Positions 44,222 to 52,866 of a DNA stretch of 64,000 nt are shown in pieces. The translations under genes and the position numbers were made by a program. Below the pieces are notes generated by a model, which was given only the letters and a program-made list of their open reading frames with translations, was not told the DNA's origin and made no database searches. The first letter of the stretch is position 1, and the number at the start of each line of letters is the position of its first letter. Source of the DNA: Planococcus halocryophilus (GTDB taxonomy: Bacteria; Bacillota; Bacilli; Bacillales_A; Planococcaceae); contig NZ_JAKVTG010000011.1 of the NCBI RefSeq assembly GCF_022489025.1, positions 39,625 to 103,624 of the forward strand. The letters are read 5' to 3'.

Positions 44222-44353
44222 TTCAACTGGGCTGGTCCACGAAGACTCCTGTGGGAGCAGCGTAGCGACGAAAGCTGAAGACCCCGCAGGAACGTTAGTG
44301 ACGAGGAGGCTGAAGCTGAGCCCACGGAAAGCGAAGTGGCCAGCCCAGTTGAA
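44222..44353 (-). repeat. Palindromic intergenic repeat, copy 2 (inverted)
   Basis: A 132-bp unit with perfect 14-bp terminal inverted repeats TTCAACTGGGCTGG (44222-44235) and CCAGCCCAGTTGAA (44340-44353). Its core (GACCCCGCAGGA, GACGAGGAGGCT) is the reverse complement of copy 1's core, so the two units are related and inverted. Confidence 0.65.
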
Positions 44354-44428
44354 GTGTACGCATCACTATTCAGTTTCATAAGACTTTGTCTACAGTCTGA
44401 AGCCCCCTTTATGAGGGGGCTTTGCTCT

Positions 44429-46129
44429 TTAGCGGTTATTTACTTCTTCAACAAATGATTCTTTTAGCAACTCCATTTTTTCATCGCTTTCTTGTTGCGT
44501 TTCGGCAGTGATACCGAAATAATATTTCACTTTCGGTTCTGTACCACTTGGTCGCACACATACCCATGAGCCATCTTCTAAGAAATATTTGATGACGTTA
44601 GACTGAGGCAAGTCAATTTTTTCGTTAGTGCTTAACGTAACAAAGCTACGGTTTTGCGTTTCATAATCTTCTATAGAAACGACAGGAATCCCAGCAATTG
44701 CTTCTACTGGCTGTTTGCGCAAGTTCTCAAGCAAGGCAGCAATTTCTCGTGCCCCATCGATGCCTTTTTTTGTAATGGACACGAGCGATTCACGGTACCA
44801 ACCAAATTTATTATACAATTCGATCAAGACGTCATGCAGATTTTTGCCTTGCTTTTTGTAAAACGCTGCTGCTTCAACAAGCAATAATACCGATTGCACA
44901 GCGTCTTTGTCGCGTGCGAAATCACGGATCAAGTAGCCATAACTTTCTTCATATCCGAATAAAAACTTAAATTCCGGGTTCTCATCGTTATGCTTTAATT
45001 TTTCTCCGATAAATTTAAAGCCGGTTAATACATCTTCAGAACTTACACCGTAAGATTCTGCGACAACACGACCAAATTCCGAAGTGACGATGGTTTTGAA
45101 AATACGACCGTTTTCTGGAAGCGTTCCTTTTTGTTGTTTTTGACTTAATAAATACTCGATTAAAATAGCTCCTGTTTGGTTTCCACTTAACAACTCATAA
45201 TGGCTACCACTCCAAACAGCAATTCCGACGCGGTCACCATCCGGATCGACAGCAATTAACAAATCAGCTCCTGATTTTTTACCGTATTCTTTTGCTAGTT
45301 CAAATGCAGATCCTTCTTCCGGGTTCGGAGAAGTGACTGTCGGGAATTCACCATCTGGTTGCATTTGTTCAGTGACATACGTAATTTGATCATAACCTGC
45401 TTTGTCGAGTAGACGTTTGACCGTTGCACCTGATGCACCGTGAAGTGGCGTGAAGACTGCTTGAATCGGACTTGCGGAATGCTCTTGTACGGTTAATGCA
45501 TTGCTAAGATAAGCCTCATCCATTTTTTCATCAATTCGAACGAGCAAAGAGTTATCGAACTTGGCGTTTTCAATAGACAATTCGTCTTCAACACGACCGA
45601 CATAATCAATTACACGATCGGCATCTTCAAGATTTAGTTGTGCACCGTCTTCTCCGTATACTTTATAACCGTTGTATTCTGGTGGATTGTGGCTAGCTGT
45701 AATAACAATTCCCATAAATGCATTTAAATAGCGAACACTAAACGATAGTTGGGGTGTCGTTCTTGGTCCACTGTATAAATACGTATGAATTCCGTTTGCT
45801 GCAAATGTCCGTGCTGCTTCTTCTGCAAACTCTGGAGACATACGTCGACTATCATAAGCAATGACCATGCCGCGAGACATCGCCAATTCGCCATTTTCTT
45901 TTATGTAGTCGGCAATTCCTTGCGAAGCTTTTCGAACTGTATAAACATTCATCCGGTTTGTCCCAGGTCCGATTTCGCCGCGCATACCTCCCGTACCAAA
46001 AACTAAATCTTGATAAAAGGCATCTTCGGCTGATTTTTCATCTTCTTTTAAAATGTTCAATGATTGACGCGTTTCTTCATCAAGCGCTTGATGATCCAAC
46101 CAACGTTGAATGCGTTCTTTCCATGACAT
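44429..46129 (-). CDS. pgcA: Phosphoglucomutase PgcA
   Basis: Alpha-phosphoglucomutase/phosphomannomutase of 566 residues; interconverts glucose 6- and 1-phosphate for UDP-glucose, teichoic acid glycosylation and glycolipid synthesis. Active-site Ser loop ITASHNPPEYNGYK (about 140-153), metal loop DPDGDR near 299, sugar-specificity loop FGYEESYGYL near 400, and phosphate loop VRPSGTEPKVKYY near 525. ATG 46129 follows ATGGAGGAATAC; an upstream in-frame ATG lacks spacing. Cytoplasmic. Confidence 0.95.
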   Translation of the reverse strand: MSWKERIQRWLDHQALDEETRQSLNILKEDEKSAEDAFYQDLVFGTGGMRGEIGPGTNRMNVYTVRKASQGIADYIKENGELAMSRGMVIAYDSRRMSPEFAEEAARTFAANGIHTYLYSGPRTTPQLSFSVRYLNAFMGIVITASHNPPEYNGYKVYGEDGAQLNLEDADRVIDYVGRVEDELSIENAKFDNSLLVRIDEKMDEAYLSNALTVQEHSASPIQAVFTPLHGASGATVKRLLDKAGYDQITYVTEQMQPDGEFPTVTSPNPEEGSAFELAKEYGKKSGADLLIAVDPDGDRVGIAVWSGSHYELLSGNQTGAILIEYLLSQKQQKGTLPENGRIFKTIVTSEFGRVVAESYGVSSEDVLTGFKFIGEKLKHNDENPEFKFLFGYEESYGYLIRDFARDKDAVQSVLLLVEAAAFYKKQGKNLHDVLIELYNKFGWYRESLVSITKKGIDGAREIAALLENLRKQPVEAIAGIPVVSIEDYETQNRSFVTLSTNEKIDLPQSNVIKYFLEDGSWVCVRPSGTEPKVKYYFGITAETQQESDEKMELLKESFVEEVNNR

Positions 46130-46295
46130 ATGTATTCCTCCATTCATATTGATAATAGTTTACCTACTACTTCTCACCTATTAATAACATTCTACAAGAC
46201 GCATTCGCTTTCCTTCATAAAATGGTCGTAAAGTAATTGAAATAAGACGAAAAAGCAATTTTTCAAGATAAATTTCAGTTTACCAAATATCCAGA

Positions 46296-46326
46296 AGAAA
46301 AACCGCTCCCATTTTTGGAAGCGGTT
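46296..46326 (-). terminator. Intrinsic terminator after yhcX
   Basis: Minus strand AACCGCTTCC/GGGAGCGGTT stem (one U-G pair) with a short A-rich loop, then TTTTTC. The remainder of 46130-46295 shows nothing recognisable. Confidence 0.82.
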
Positions 46327-46330
46327 GTCT

Positions 46331-47875
46331 TTAATCTTTTTTATATTCTACACGATAAACATCGTGACGACGGTCTTTTAATTGCTTAACCGTTCCGTTT
46401 TGACGTTGACGACGCAAGATTTCTAAATCAACATCACCAATCAAGACCATTTCAAGGTTTGGATTGGTTTCTCCGACAATACCGTCACGCGCAAACTCGA
46501 AATCGGATGGTGCAAAAATACCGGACTGTGCATATTGGATATCCATATTTTCAGTTTGTGGCAAGTTTCCGACCGTACCAGAAATAACTGTGTAAATTTG
46601 GTTTTCCACAGCACGTGCTTGTGCACAATAACGTACACGCAAATAGCCTTGACGATCTTCTGTACAGAACGGCGTGAAAATAATATTGGCGCCCATGTCT
46701 GTCGCAATACGTGCCAGTTCTGGGAATTCGATATCGTAACAAATTTGGATAGCGATTTTCCCACAATCTGTATCGAATACGCGAACAGAATCTCCTGCAG
46801 AGATCCCCCACCATTTACGTTCATTTGGTGTGATATGAATTTTGTATTGCTTGTCGATTGAACCGTCACGGCGGAATAAATAAGCAATGTTGTAAATTTC
46901 ATCGTCTTCTTCTTTAACGAAATGAGAGCCTCCAATAATATTGATGTTGTAGCGGACTGCTAAGTCTGTAAACAACTCGATATATTGTGGCGTATACTCT
47001 GTCAGTTTACGTACAGCTTGACTTGGCGATGGCTCGTTCAAGAACGACATTAACTGCGTCGTGAAAATTTCAGGGAATACGACAAAATCTGAATGTGCAT
47101 CTGAAGCAACATCTACAAAATATTCAACTTGGTTAGCCAAGTCATCGAATGATGTAATGGCACGCATTAAATACTGCACAACACAAATACGAACCGGTAA
47201 ACTTGTTTTAAAATGCCGTTTAGAAATAGGTTTGTAATCAACGTTATTCCATTCCATTAAGGTTGCGTATTTGCCTGACGCTACATCATCTTGCAAATAG
47301 TTCGGGTTAATGCGCATCAATTGGAAATTGTTCATTAACTGGAATGTTAAAACAGGATCATAAATCTTATGACGTGAAACAGAATCTACATATTCACGTG
47401 GAGACATTTCATCCGCATGTTTATGGTAATTTGGAATGCGTCCACCGATGATAATCGATTTTAAGTTTAATTCGCGTGCTAGCTCTTTTCGGGCTTCGTA
47501 TAAACGTTGTCCGACTTTCATCCGGCGGTATTCTGGATGAACCATTACTTCAATTCCGTACATATTGTAACCATCGGGATTATGATTGGTTATGTAACCA
47601 GCATCTGTTACATCATCCCACGTGTGGCGGTCATCGTATTCGTCAAAGTTAATAAGTAAACTTGAACATGAACCAATCACTGTGCCATCTAGCTCAGCTA
47701 CAAGCTGGCCTTGTGGAAATACGCCTAAATGGCTTCTTAATTGTTCTTCTTTCCATGGATCCATACCGGGAAAGCATAAACGCTGCATTTCCAAGATGGG
47801 ATTTATATCGGCATAAGTCATTTCGCGAATGATCATGCTTTTTTCAAAATGGGATAAATCGAATTGTTCTGACAC
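46331..47875 (-). CDS. yhcX: GNAT-nitrilase fusion protein YhcX
   Basis: Two-domain enzyme of 514 residues (B. subtilis YhcX 513). N-terminal GNAT acetyltransferase-like domain (about 15-190; EVMVHPEYRRMKVGQRLYEARKEL holds the acetyl-CoA loop) and a C-terminal carbon-nitrogen hydrolase domain (about 225-490) with the Glu-Lys-Cys triad in VVFPEIF, PNERKWWGI and QICYDIEFPE. Fusion is normal for the family; the amide substrate is unknown. The start is GTG 47875 after AAGGAGAG; a GTG at 47893 overlaps that site. Neighbour of yhcYZ in B. subtilis as well. Confidence 0.92.
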   Translation of the reverse strand: MSEQFDLSHFEKSMIIREMTYADINPILEMQRLCFPGMDPWKEEQLRSHLGVFPQGQLVAELDGTVIGSCSSLLINFDEYDDRHTWDDVTDAGYITNHNPDGYNMYGIEVMVHPEYRRMKVGQRLYEARKELARELNLKSIIIGGRIPNYHKHADEMSPREYVDSVSRHKIYDPVLTFQLMNNFQLMRINPNYLQDDVASGKYATLMEWNNVDYKPISKRHFKTSLPVRICVVQYLMRAITSFDDLANQVEYFVDVASDAHSDFVVFPEIFTTQLMSFLNEPSPSQAVRKLTEYTPQYIELFTDLAVRYNINIIGGSHFVKEEDDEIYNIAYLFRRDGSIDKQYKIHITPNERKWWGISAGDSVRVFDTDCGKIAIQICYDIEFPELARIATDMGANIIFTPFCTEDRQGYLRVRYCAQARAVENQIYTVISGTVGNLPQTENMDIQYAQSGIFAPSDFEFARDGIVGETNPNLEMVLIGDVDLEILRRQRQNGTVKQLKDRRHDVYRVEYKKD

Positions 47876-48007
47876 AGCACAGCTCTCCTTCACAAAAGTT
47901 TCATACTTTATTATATCGGATAGTCGCTCAGGTTGATATTATTTTACATGTCTCCTGATTACAATTATAATTCTATGGAAACAATTTTTGAAAAGAGGGG
48001 CCACAAA

Positions 48008-48433
48008 ATGACTAAACGCCAGGAAAATGTTTTGCTGTCCATGTGGATTGTAGCGCTCATTGCTACGGCAGGTTCACTTTATTTTTCTGAAATTCGCGGC
48101 TATGCTCCGTGCGAACTTTGCTGGATTCAACGCATCTTCATGTATCCACTCGTCATTGTTCTCGGCATCGCTTTTATCCAGAAAAATGTTCGAATTGCAA
48201 CGACTGCATTGGTTTTATCAATTATTGGCGGTGGAATCTCTATCTACCACTATAGCTTGCAAAAGCTCGATTTCTTAGCGGACAGCGCACCTTCATGCGG
48301 ACTCGTTCCATGTACCGGAGAATACATCAATCTCCTCGGATTTATCACCATTCCTTTTTTGGCATTAACCGCATTTATTTTAATCGCTGGAATGAGCATT
48401 TTTTTATTGAAGACCCTTAAGGAGGAAAAGTAA
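48008..48433 (+). CDS. bdbC: Thiol-disulfide oxidoreductase BdbC/DsbB family
   Basis: Four-helix membrane protein of 141 residues that passes electrons from a thioredoxin-like partner to quinone. First redox pair CELC near residue 37, second pair CGLVPC near 98-103, both in extracytoplasmic loops. ATG 48008 follows AAGAGGGGCC; codons upstream lack a ribosome site. The next gene, a membrane-anchored thioredoxin-like protein, begins one base after its stop, so the two are an operon for disulfide formation in secreted proteins. Confidence 0.92.
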   Translation: MTKRQENVLLSMWIVALIATAGSLYFSEIRGYAPCELCWIQRIFMYPLVIVLGIAFIQKNVRIATTALVLSIIGGGISIYHYSLQKLDFLADSAPSCGLVPCTGEYINLLGFITIPFLALTAFILIAGMSIFLLKTLKEEK

Positions 48434-48434
48434 A

Positions 48435-48905
48435 ATGAAAAAATTATTAATCATCGCAGGAATTGTCGTTGTCATTTTCGCAGGTATTATTTTATTAACT
48501 AACCAAGCGAACGACACTAAACTAGCGAACAACCCTTACGATACAGACGATTTAAATCAAGCAACCATTGATCAATTAGATGATGAGAATTATCAGAACC
48601 TTGTCTTACCTGCTGATTTAGAAAAGCAAATTGCTAGTGGAGAGCCAACTACGGTTTATTTTTATAGCCCATTATGTGGCTATTGCAAAGAAACTACTCC
48701 AATTTTGATGCCCGTTGCTGAAGATATGGATGTAGACGTGTTGCAGTATAATCTGTTAGAGTATGAAGAAGAAGCTGCACCATACCAGATTGAAGCAACG
48801 CCAACTTTGGTTCACTATGAAGATGGTAAAGAAATTTCTCGTTGGGTCGGCGCACAGCCGAAAGAAAATATTGAACTATTTTTCAATGATGTAGTTAAAA
48901 AATAA
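48435..48905 (+). CDS. Membrane-anchored thioredoxin-like protein (BdbA/D-type)
   Basis: A 156-residue protein: one N-terminal helix (LLIIAGIVVVIFAGIILL), a 45-residue linker, then a thioredoxin fold with active site SPLCGYCKET near 79 and the cis-Pro in EATPTLVHY near 121. It faces the cell exterior. ATG 48435 follows TAAGGAGGAAAAG, which sits in the end of bdbC. Likely redox partner of BdbC; whether it makes or breaks disulfides is not shown by sequence alone. Confidence 0.88.
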   Translation: MKKLLIIAGIVVVIFAGIILLTNQANDTKLANNPYDTDDLNQATIDQLDDENYQNLVLPADLEKQIASGEPTTVYFYSPLCGYCKETTPILMPVAEDMDVDVLQYNLLEYEEEAAPYQIEATPTLVHYEDGKEISRWVGAQPKENIELFFNDVVKK

Positions 48906-48910
48906 CTGAC

Positions 48911-48945
48911 AAAAGGATCATGTGCCTTGCGCATGATCCTTTTTT
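48911..48945 (+). terminator. Terminator after the thioredoxin-like gene
   Basis: AAAAGGATCATG/CATGATCCTTTT perfect stem with a 9-base loop and T6. The ribosome site of the next gene begins right after it. Confidence 0.88.
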
Positions 48946-48959
48946 ATGGAGGAAATCAA

Positions 48960-49805
48960 ATGACGTGGAGTTACGAAATTAAAGACGAAGGTATGACCGT
49001 AGAAGAATTACTAAGAACTGAATGGGGTCTTGGCAAGAAAGTCGTTCATCAAATGCGAATGGCTAAAAGTGTTAAAAATGATAAATTCCAAGAAGTAGTT
49101 TGGAAAGAACCATTACCAAAAGGAACTGTCTTGCAATTTGACTTACCTCCCGCAGACTCACCTTACGAACCAAAACACGATGTTGAGTTACCTGTACTTT
49201 TTGAAGACGATCACTTTATCGTGGCTCGCAAACCAAAAGGTATGGCGACTCACCCGAACGAAGTTGGCCAAACAGATACGTTTATCAATGCCATTCTGGG
49301 TCACATTATCCGCAATGGTGGATCATACGGGGAGCATGTACACCGATTAGACCAAGGAACTTCTGGATTGTTAATGGTTGCTAAACACCCTGTTGCTAAA
49401 AACGTGTTAGACCGCATGTTAGAACAAAAACAATTAGTGCGTGATTACGAAGCTGTCGTGAAAGGCAAAGTTCATAATAAATCCGGCACAATTGATTTCG
49501 CAATTGGTCGCGATCGCCATCACCCAACGCGTCGCATGGTTTCACAAACTGGTCAAAGTGCTGTTACTCATTACCGCGTGTTAAAATTAATGGAAGGCAA
49601 ATCTTTGCTTCATTTAACACTTGAAACAGGTCGCACGCACCAAATTCGTACACATCTTTCTCATATCGGTCATCCGATTGTTGGAGATACATTATACGAC
49701 GGACCGCCAACACAAGATGGTGCTTATCATTTACACGCATTCCGCATGTCATTTATCCACCCTTTCACCAACGAAAAAGTAGTGGTTGAAGATACTGCAA
49801 GATAA
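48960..49805 (+). CDS. RluA-family pseudouridine synthase (YhcT/RluD-like)
   Basis: RNA pseudouridine synthase of 281 residues. S4-like N-terminal region (about 10-75) and catalytic domain with the Asp motif VHRLDQGTSGLLMVAK (about 127-142), RDYEAVVKG and the C-terminal TGRTHQIRTHLSHIGHPIVG. ATG 48960 follows ATGGAGGAAATC. B. subtilis YhcT is the probable orthologue. The target base in rRNA or tRNA cannot be told. Confidence 0.92.
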   Translation: MTWSYEIKDEGMTVEELLRTEWGLGKKVVHQMRMAKSVKNDKFQEVVWKEPLPKGTVLQFDLPPADSPYEPKHDVELPVLFEDDHFIVARKPKGMATHPNEVGQTDTFINAILGHIIRNGGSYGEHVHRLDQGTSGLLMVAKHPVAKNVLDRMLEQKQLVRDYEAVVKGKVHNKSGTIDFAIGRDRHHPTRRMVSQTGQSAVTHYRVLKLMEGKSLLHLTLETGRTHQIRTHLSHIGHPIVGDTLYDGPPTQDGAYHLHAFRMSFIHPFTNEKVVVEDTAR

Positions 49806-49851
49806 TAGAAAACTAGTGGCTGATTTCCATTGCAGCGAATTTAGGAATTAC

Positions 49852-49896
49852 AAAAAAGAACGAAGAAAAGGATCCCCTTTTCTTCGTTCTTTTTTG
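49852..49896. terminator. Bidirectional terminator between the RluA-family and AKR genes
   Basis: Perfect 19-bp stem AAAAAGAACGAAGAAAAGG with loop ATCC, T6 on the plus strand and T6 on the minus strand. Confidence 0.92.
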
Positions 49897-49924
49897 ATTT
49901 CATCTAATTCAGTAGATGATTTTA

Positions 49925-50755
49925 TTAAACCGTAATGTCATCTGGATTTGTTCCGCTCCGCCAATCTTGGTTTAGCTCATCAATCATCTTCATTTCTTCT
50001 TGCGTTAATGAAAAATCGAATACGTGAGCATTTTCTTGAATGCGTGATGGCGTCACTGACTTTGGAATAACGATTAAATCACTTTGCAAATGCCAGCGAA
50101 TAATCACTTGGGCAATTGACTTGTTATGCTGGTTTGCGATTTTTGATAACACCGGGTCTTCTAAAAGACGACCTCTAGCGAGTGGCGACCACGAAGTTAC
50201 GGCAATGTCATTCGTCTCACAATAATTTCGCAATGGCACTTGTGTTAGTTGTGGATGTAATTCAATTTGATTGACCATTGGTTTTGTATTAGCAGTAGCT
50301 AAAATTTTCTCTAGGTGATGTTCATGATGATTCGAGACACCAATCGAACGAATTAGCTTTTCATCGTAAAGACGTTGAATCGCCCGATACGTATCTACGT
50401 ACTTTCCTTCGATTGCCCAATGAGTCAAATAAAGGTCTAAATAATCAAAGTCGATACGTTTTAACGAAGCTTCAAAAGCACGCAATGTTTCATCATAGCC
50501 TTGATCTGTATTCCAAACTTTCGACGTGATAAATAAGTCTTCACGCTTCACGCTAGAATTACGAACCGCTTCTCCTACTTCTGCTTCGTTATCGTAAATA
50601 GTTGCCGTATCAATCGCTTTATAGCCTTCTCCAATCGCTGTGATCATCGCTTCTACTGCCGCTTCTTTATCAGTCATTTTGTATACGCCAAGACCAAAGC
50701 GTGGCATTTCTACGCCATTATGTAATTGTTTTGTTGCGTTGATTGTTAAATCCAT
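49925..50755 (-). CDS. Aldo/keto reductase (YtbE/YvgN-like)
   Basis: NADPH-dependent reductase of 276 residues with a TIM-barrel fold. Catalytic tetrad Asp-Tyr-Lys-His: AIDTATIYDNEAEVG (Asp, Tyr), ITSKVWN (Lys), LYLTHWA (His; typical DLYLiHWP with Ala for Pro). NADPH loop IPKSVTPSRIQEN near 235. ATG 50755 follows GAAAGGATGAT. Related Bacillus enzymes reduce methylglyoxal and other reactive aldehydes; single-gene unit. Confidence 0.92.
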   Translation of the reverse strand: MDLTINATKQLHNGVEMPRFGLGVYKMTDKEAAVEAMITAIGEGYKAIDTATIYDNEAEVGEAVRNSSVKREDLFITSKVWNTDQGYDETLRAFEASLKRIDFDYLDLYLTHWAIEGKYVDTYRAIQRLYDEKLIRSIGVSNHHEHHLEKILATANTKPMVNQIELHPQLTQVPLRNYCETNDIAVTSWSPLARGRLLEDPVLSKIANQHNKSIAQVIIRWHLQSDLIVIPKSVTPSRIQENAHVFDFSLTQEEMKMIDELNQDWRSGTNPDDITV

Positions 50756-50832
50756 TTATCATCATCCTTTCATCTTTCTATTGTACAAATAATATTAGAT
50801 TAATTCGACTTTTAGGATTTCGATTCCACCTC

Positions 50833-50886
50833 TTGCACTCTTGTATTAAAACGAATAATATATATCATGTTGTTTAAAATTGTTCG
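50833..50886 (+). promoter_or_regulatory. Promoter with possible PurBox pair before the purine permease
   Basis: TTGCAC (50833-50838), 17-base spacer, TAATAT (50856-50861). Overlapping it, CGAATAAT (50852-50859) and ATTGTTCG (50879-50886) form an inverted pair resembling PurR boxes (CGAACWWT); spacing is 19 bases against the usual 16-17 and the first box has one core mismatch. Confidence 0.4.
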
Positions 50887-50907
50887 TGTTTTTAGGAGGA
50901 GCTTTCT

Positions 50908-52209
50908 ATGTTTCATTTAAAAGAAAATAATTCTACGATAAAGACGGAAATCACTGCCGGTATGACGACTTTCTTAACTATGGCTTATATTGTCATCGTC
51001 AATCCCGTTATTTTAGGGGCAGCAGGTGTACCGTTTGACCAAGTGTTTTTGGCTACCATTATCGCCGCTGTCATCGGAACTTTATGGATGGGCTTAGCTG
51101 CCAATTACCCTATCGCCATCGCACCAGGCATGGGCTTAAACGCTTATTTCACTTCGATGGTTCTCGGTTCAGATGGTGCCATCGACTATGTAACTGCCTT
51201 TGCAGCGGTGTTTGTGGCAGGTCTCATTTTCATTATACTGTCGTTAACTTCGTTGAGAAAAGTATTGATTCAAGCCATTCCTGAAAACTTAAAGCATGCG
51301 ATTACAGCGGGAATTGGTTTATTTATCGCTTTTATCGGTATGAGACTCAGTGGGTTGATTGTAGCTAATGATGCTAATTTGGTCGGATTGGGTGATTTAA
51401 CGTCTCCATTAGTCGCACTAACGCTACTCGGTTTACTAATTACCGTAATCTTTATGTCCTTAAACATTCATGGTGGTATTTTTTACGGCATGATCATTAC
51501 TGGAATCGTTGCCTTTTTCACAGGCCAATTAAAATTCGATGCCGGACTGATGAAGCTCCCTTCTTTGCCAGAAGGAATTCTTATCTGGAACCCTTTAGAA
51601 GCTCTTCAATTAGTTATTGAGTTCGGCTTATATGGTGTCGTTTTCTCATTTTTACTTGTTACTTTATTTGATACCACTGGCACCATGATCGGCGTTGCTA
51701 AGCAAGCCGGTCTTATGAAAGACAATAAAATGCCGAGAATGCGACAAGCTTTGTTAGCTGATTCAATCGCAGCTACAGCAGGTGCAATGGTTGGGACAAG
51801 CCCAACTTCTGCCTATGTAGAATCTTCTGCAGGTGTGGCAGCTGGAGGACGTACTGGTCTGACAAGTTTAACGGTTGCTATTTTATTTATTGTTGCAGCA
51901 TTTTTTGGACCATTAGTTGGTTCTTTATCAAGTGTCGCAGCTATCACAGCACCAGCCCTAATTATCGTCGGAAGTTTAATGATTGGCTCTGTTAAACAAA
52001 TTGAATGGGAAAAATTCGACGAAGCTTTTCCTGCCTTTCTGATTGTCCTTGCTATGCCCTTAACCTCTAGTATTGCAACAGGTATTGCTTTCGGATTTAT
52101 TTCTTATCCACTGATGAAAGTTTTTAAAGGACAAGGTAAATCCGTGCATCCGATTCTTTATATCTTTGCTATCTTGTTTGCCATTCAATTGTTAATCGCA
52201 CCTCATTGA
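50908..52209 (+). CDS. NCS2/AzgA-type purine permease (PbuG/PbuO-like)
   Basis: Nucleobase transporter of 433 residues with about 12-14 helices. AzgA-type features: TEITAGMTTFLTMAYIVIVNP near the N-terminus, IAPGMGLNAYF near 72, FDTTGTMIGVAKQAGL near 252 and GTSPTSAYVESSAGVAAGGRTGLT near 298. Imports hypoxanthine, guanine or adenine by proton symport. ATG 50908 follows TTAGGAGGAGC. No purine riboswitch fold is seen in the short leader; a PurR-type operator is possible. Confidence 0.92.
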   Translation: MFHLKENNSTIKTEITAGMTTFLTMAYIVIVNPVILGAAGVPFDQVFLATIIAAVIGTLWMGLAANYPIAIAPGMGLNAYFTSMVLGSDGAIDYVTAFAAVFVAGLIFIILSLTSLRKVLIQAIPENLKHAITAGIGLFIAFIGMRLSGLIVANDANLVGLGDLTSPLVALTLLGLLITVIFMSLNIHGGIFYGMIITGIVAFFTGQLKFDAGLMKLPSLPEGILIWNPLEALQLVIEFGLYGVVFSFLLVTLFDTTGTMIGVAKQAGLMKDNKMPRMRQALLADSIAATAGAMVGTSPTSAYVESSAGVAAGGRTGLTSLTVAILFIVAAFFGPLVGSLSSVAAITAPALIIVGSLMIGSVKQIEWEKFDEAFPAFLIVLAMPLTSSIATGIAFGFISYPLMKVFKGQGKSVHPILYIFAILFAIQLLIAPH

Positions 52210-52220
52210 TGAATAGACAT

Positions 52221-52250
52221 AAAAAAACCGCCGTTTGGCGGTTTTTTTAG
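52221..52250. terminator. Bidirectional terminator after the purine permease
   Basis: AAAAAAACCGCC-GTTT-GGCGGTTTTTTT, perfect, abutting the stop of the convergent gene. Confidence 0.92.
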
Positions 52251-52553
52251 TTATACTCGGTTTCTTGTAAATGTTGCTGACAGTAATAAAACAACTGCGG
52301 TGATCAAGTGGAATATCCAGCCGACTCCTGGAATCCAAGCAATGGTACTAGTAATAATTCCGAGAATCGACCCTGTTTTTGGTGCATATTCACGGAAGCA
52401 AAAGAACAACGTAATTGCATGAAGCACGAACATGATGCCTAAAGCTGAGTAGCCTGTGCTAATGACAAAGCCCCCGCCAATTAACGGAATCGCAAGAAAT
52501 GCTTCGGCAAGTCCTGTAAACCAAAGCAATGCGACAGAAATTTTCATTTTCAT
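52251..52553 (-). CDS. Small four-helix membrane protein
   Basis: A 100-residue, very hydrophobic protein with three or four helices separated by short loops (FREYAPKTG, PGVGW) and a basic C-terminus (FTRNRV). ATG 52553 follows GAAGGGATG. I do not recognise the family with confidence. Convergent with the purine permease and sharing its terminator. No function can be assigned. Confidence 0.72.
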   Translation of the reverse strand: MKMKISVALLWFTGLAEAFLAIPLIGGGFVISTGYSALGIMFVLHAITLFFCFREYAPKTGSILGIITSTIAWIPGVGWIFHLITAVVLLLSATFTRNRV

Positions 52554-52730
52554 ATAATTTCATCCCTTCTATAACTGTTGTTGTCTTATTTATACGTTTG
52601 AGTGTTGAAAAGGTTTCATTTTTTGCAGACCGTCAGAAATTATCCACATTTCAAGCCATGTTGTATATTTCATTTTTTCCGCTTGTAAGCTATACTAAAC
52701 AAAGATGCACATTTCAAGGAGGTCATTATT

Positions 52731-52829
52731 ATGAACTTAATCCTTATTTTAGGTATTTGTGTTTCGTTCTTAGTAGCTATTTTCACTGCTGGATACGATG
52801 ACAAGCCTGGAACAAACGAAAGAGAATAG
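52731..52829 (+). CDS. 32-residue single-helix membrane peptide
   Basis: ATG 52731 is preceded by AAGGAGGT at eight bases, as good a ribosome site as any in the window. The product MNLILILGICVSFLVAIFTA continues GYDDKPGTNERE: one helix and a short charged tail. A strong terminator follows four bases after the stop, so this is a complete single-gene unit. No family recognised. Confidence 0.7.
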   Translation: MNLILILGICVSFLVAIFTAGYDDKPGTNERE

Positions 52830-52832
52830 TTT

Positions 52833-52866
52833 AAAAGGACAGCGAAATTCGCTGTCCTTTTTTTAT
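52833..52866. terminator. Bidirectional terminator between the 32-residue gene and trmL
   Basis: AAAAGGACAGCG-AAATT-CGCTGTCCTTTT with T runs on both strands. Confidence 0.9.

Larger units (their letters stand above)
43944..44422. repeat. 479-bp island bounded by 38-bp inverted repeats
   Basis: The left end (43944-43981) and the reverse complement of the right end (44385-44422) both read AAGCCCCC-n6-AGGGGGCTTCAG-n3-GTAGACAAA; they differ only in the hairpin loop and a 3-base stretch. Each end contains the same AGCCCCC/GGGGGCT hairpin. Two palindromic repeat units lie inside. The right end abuts the pgcA stop. No transposase gene is present. Confidence 0.6.

Noticed and set aside
44188..44379. 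63-codon minus-strand open frame inside the repeat island
   Set aside because: It lies entirely in palindromic repeat sequence, is Ser/Leu-rich and has no ribosome site.
46441..46935. 164-codon minus-strand open frame
   Set aside because: Out-of-frame shadow inside yhcX, whose own frame carries the catalytic triad.
50760..50907. Purine riboswitch before the purine permease
   Set aside because: The leader after the predicted start is only about 40 bases and none of the conserved loop sequences is present.
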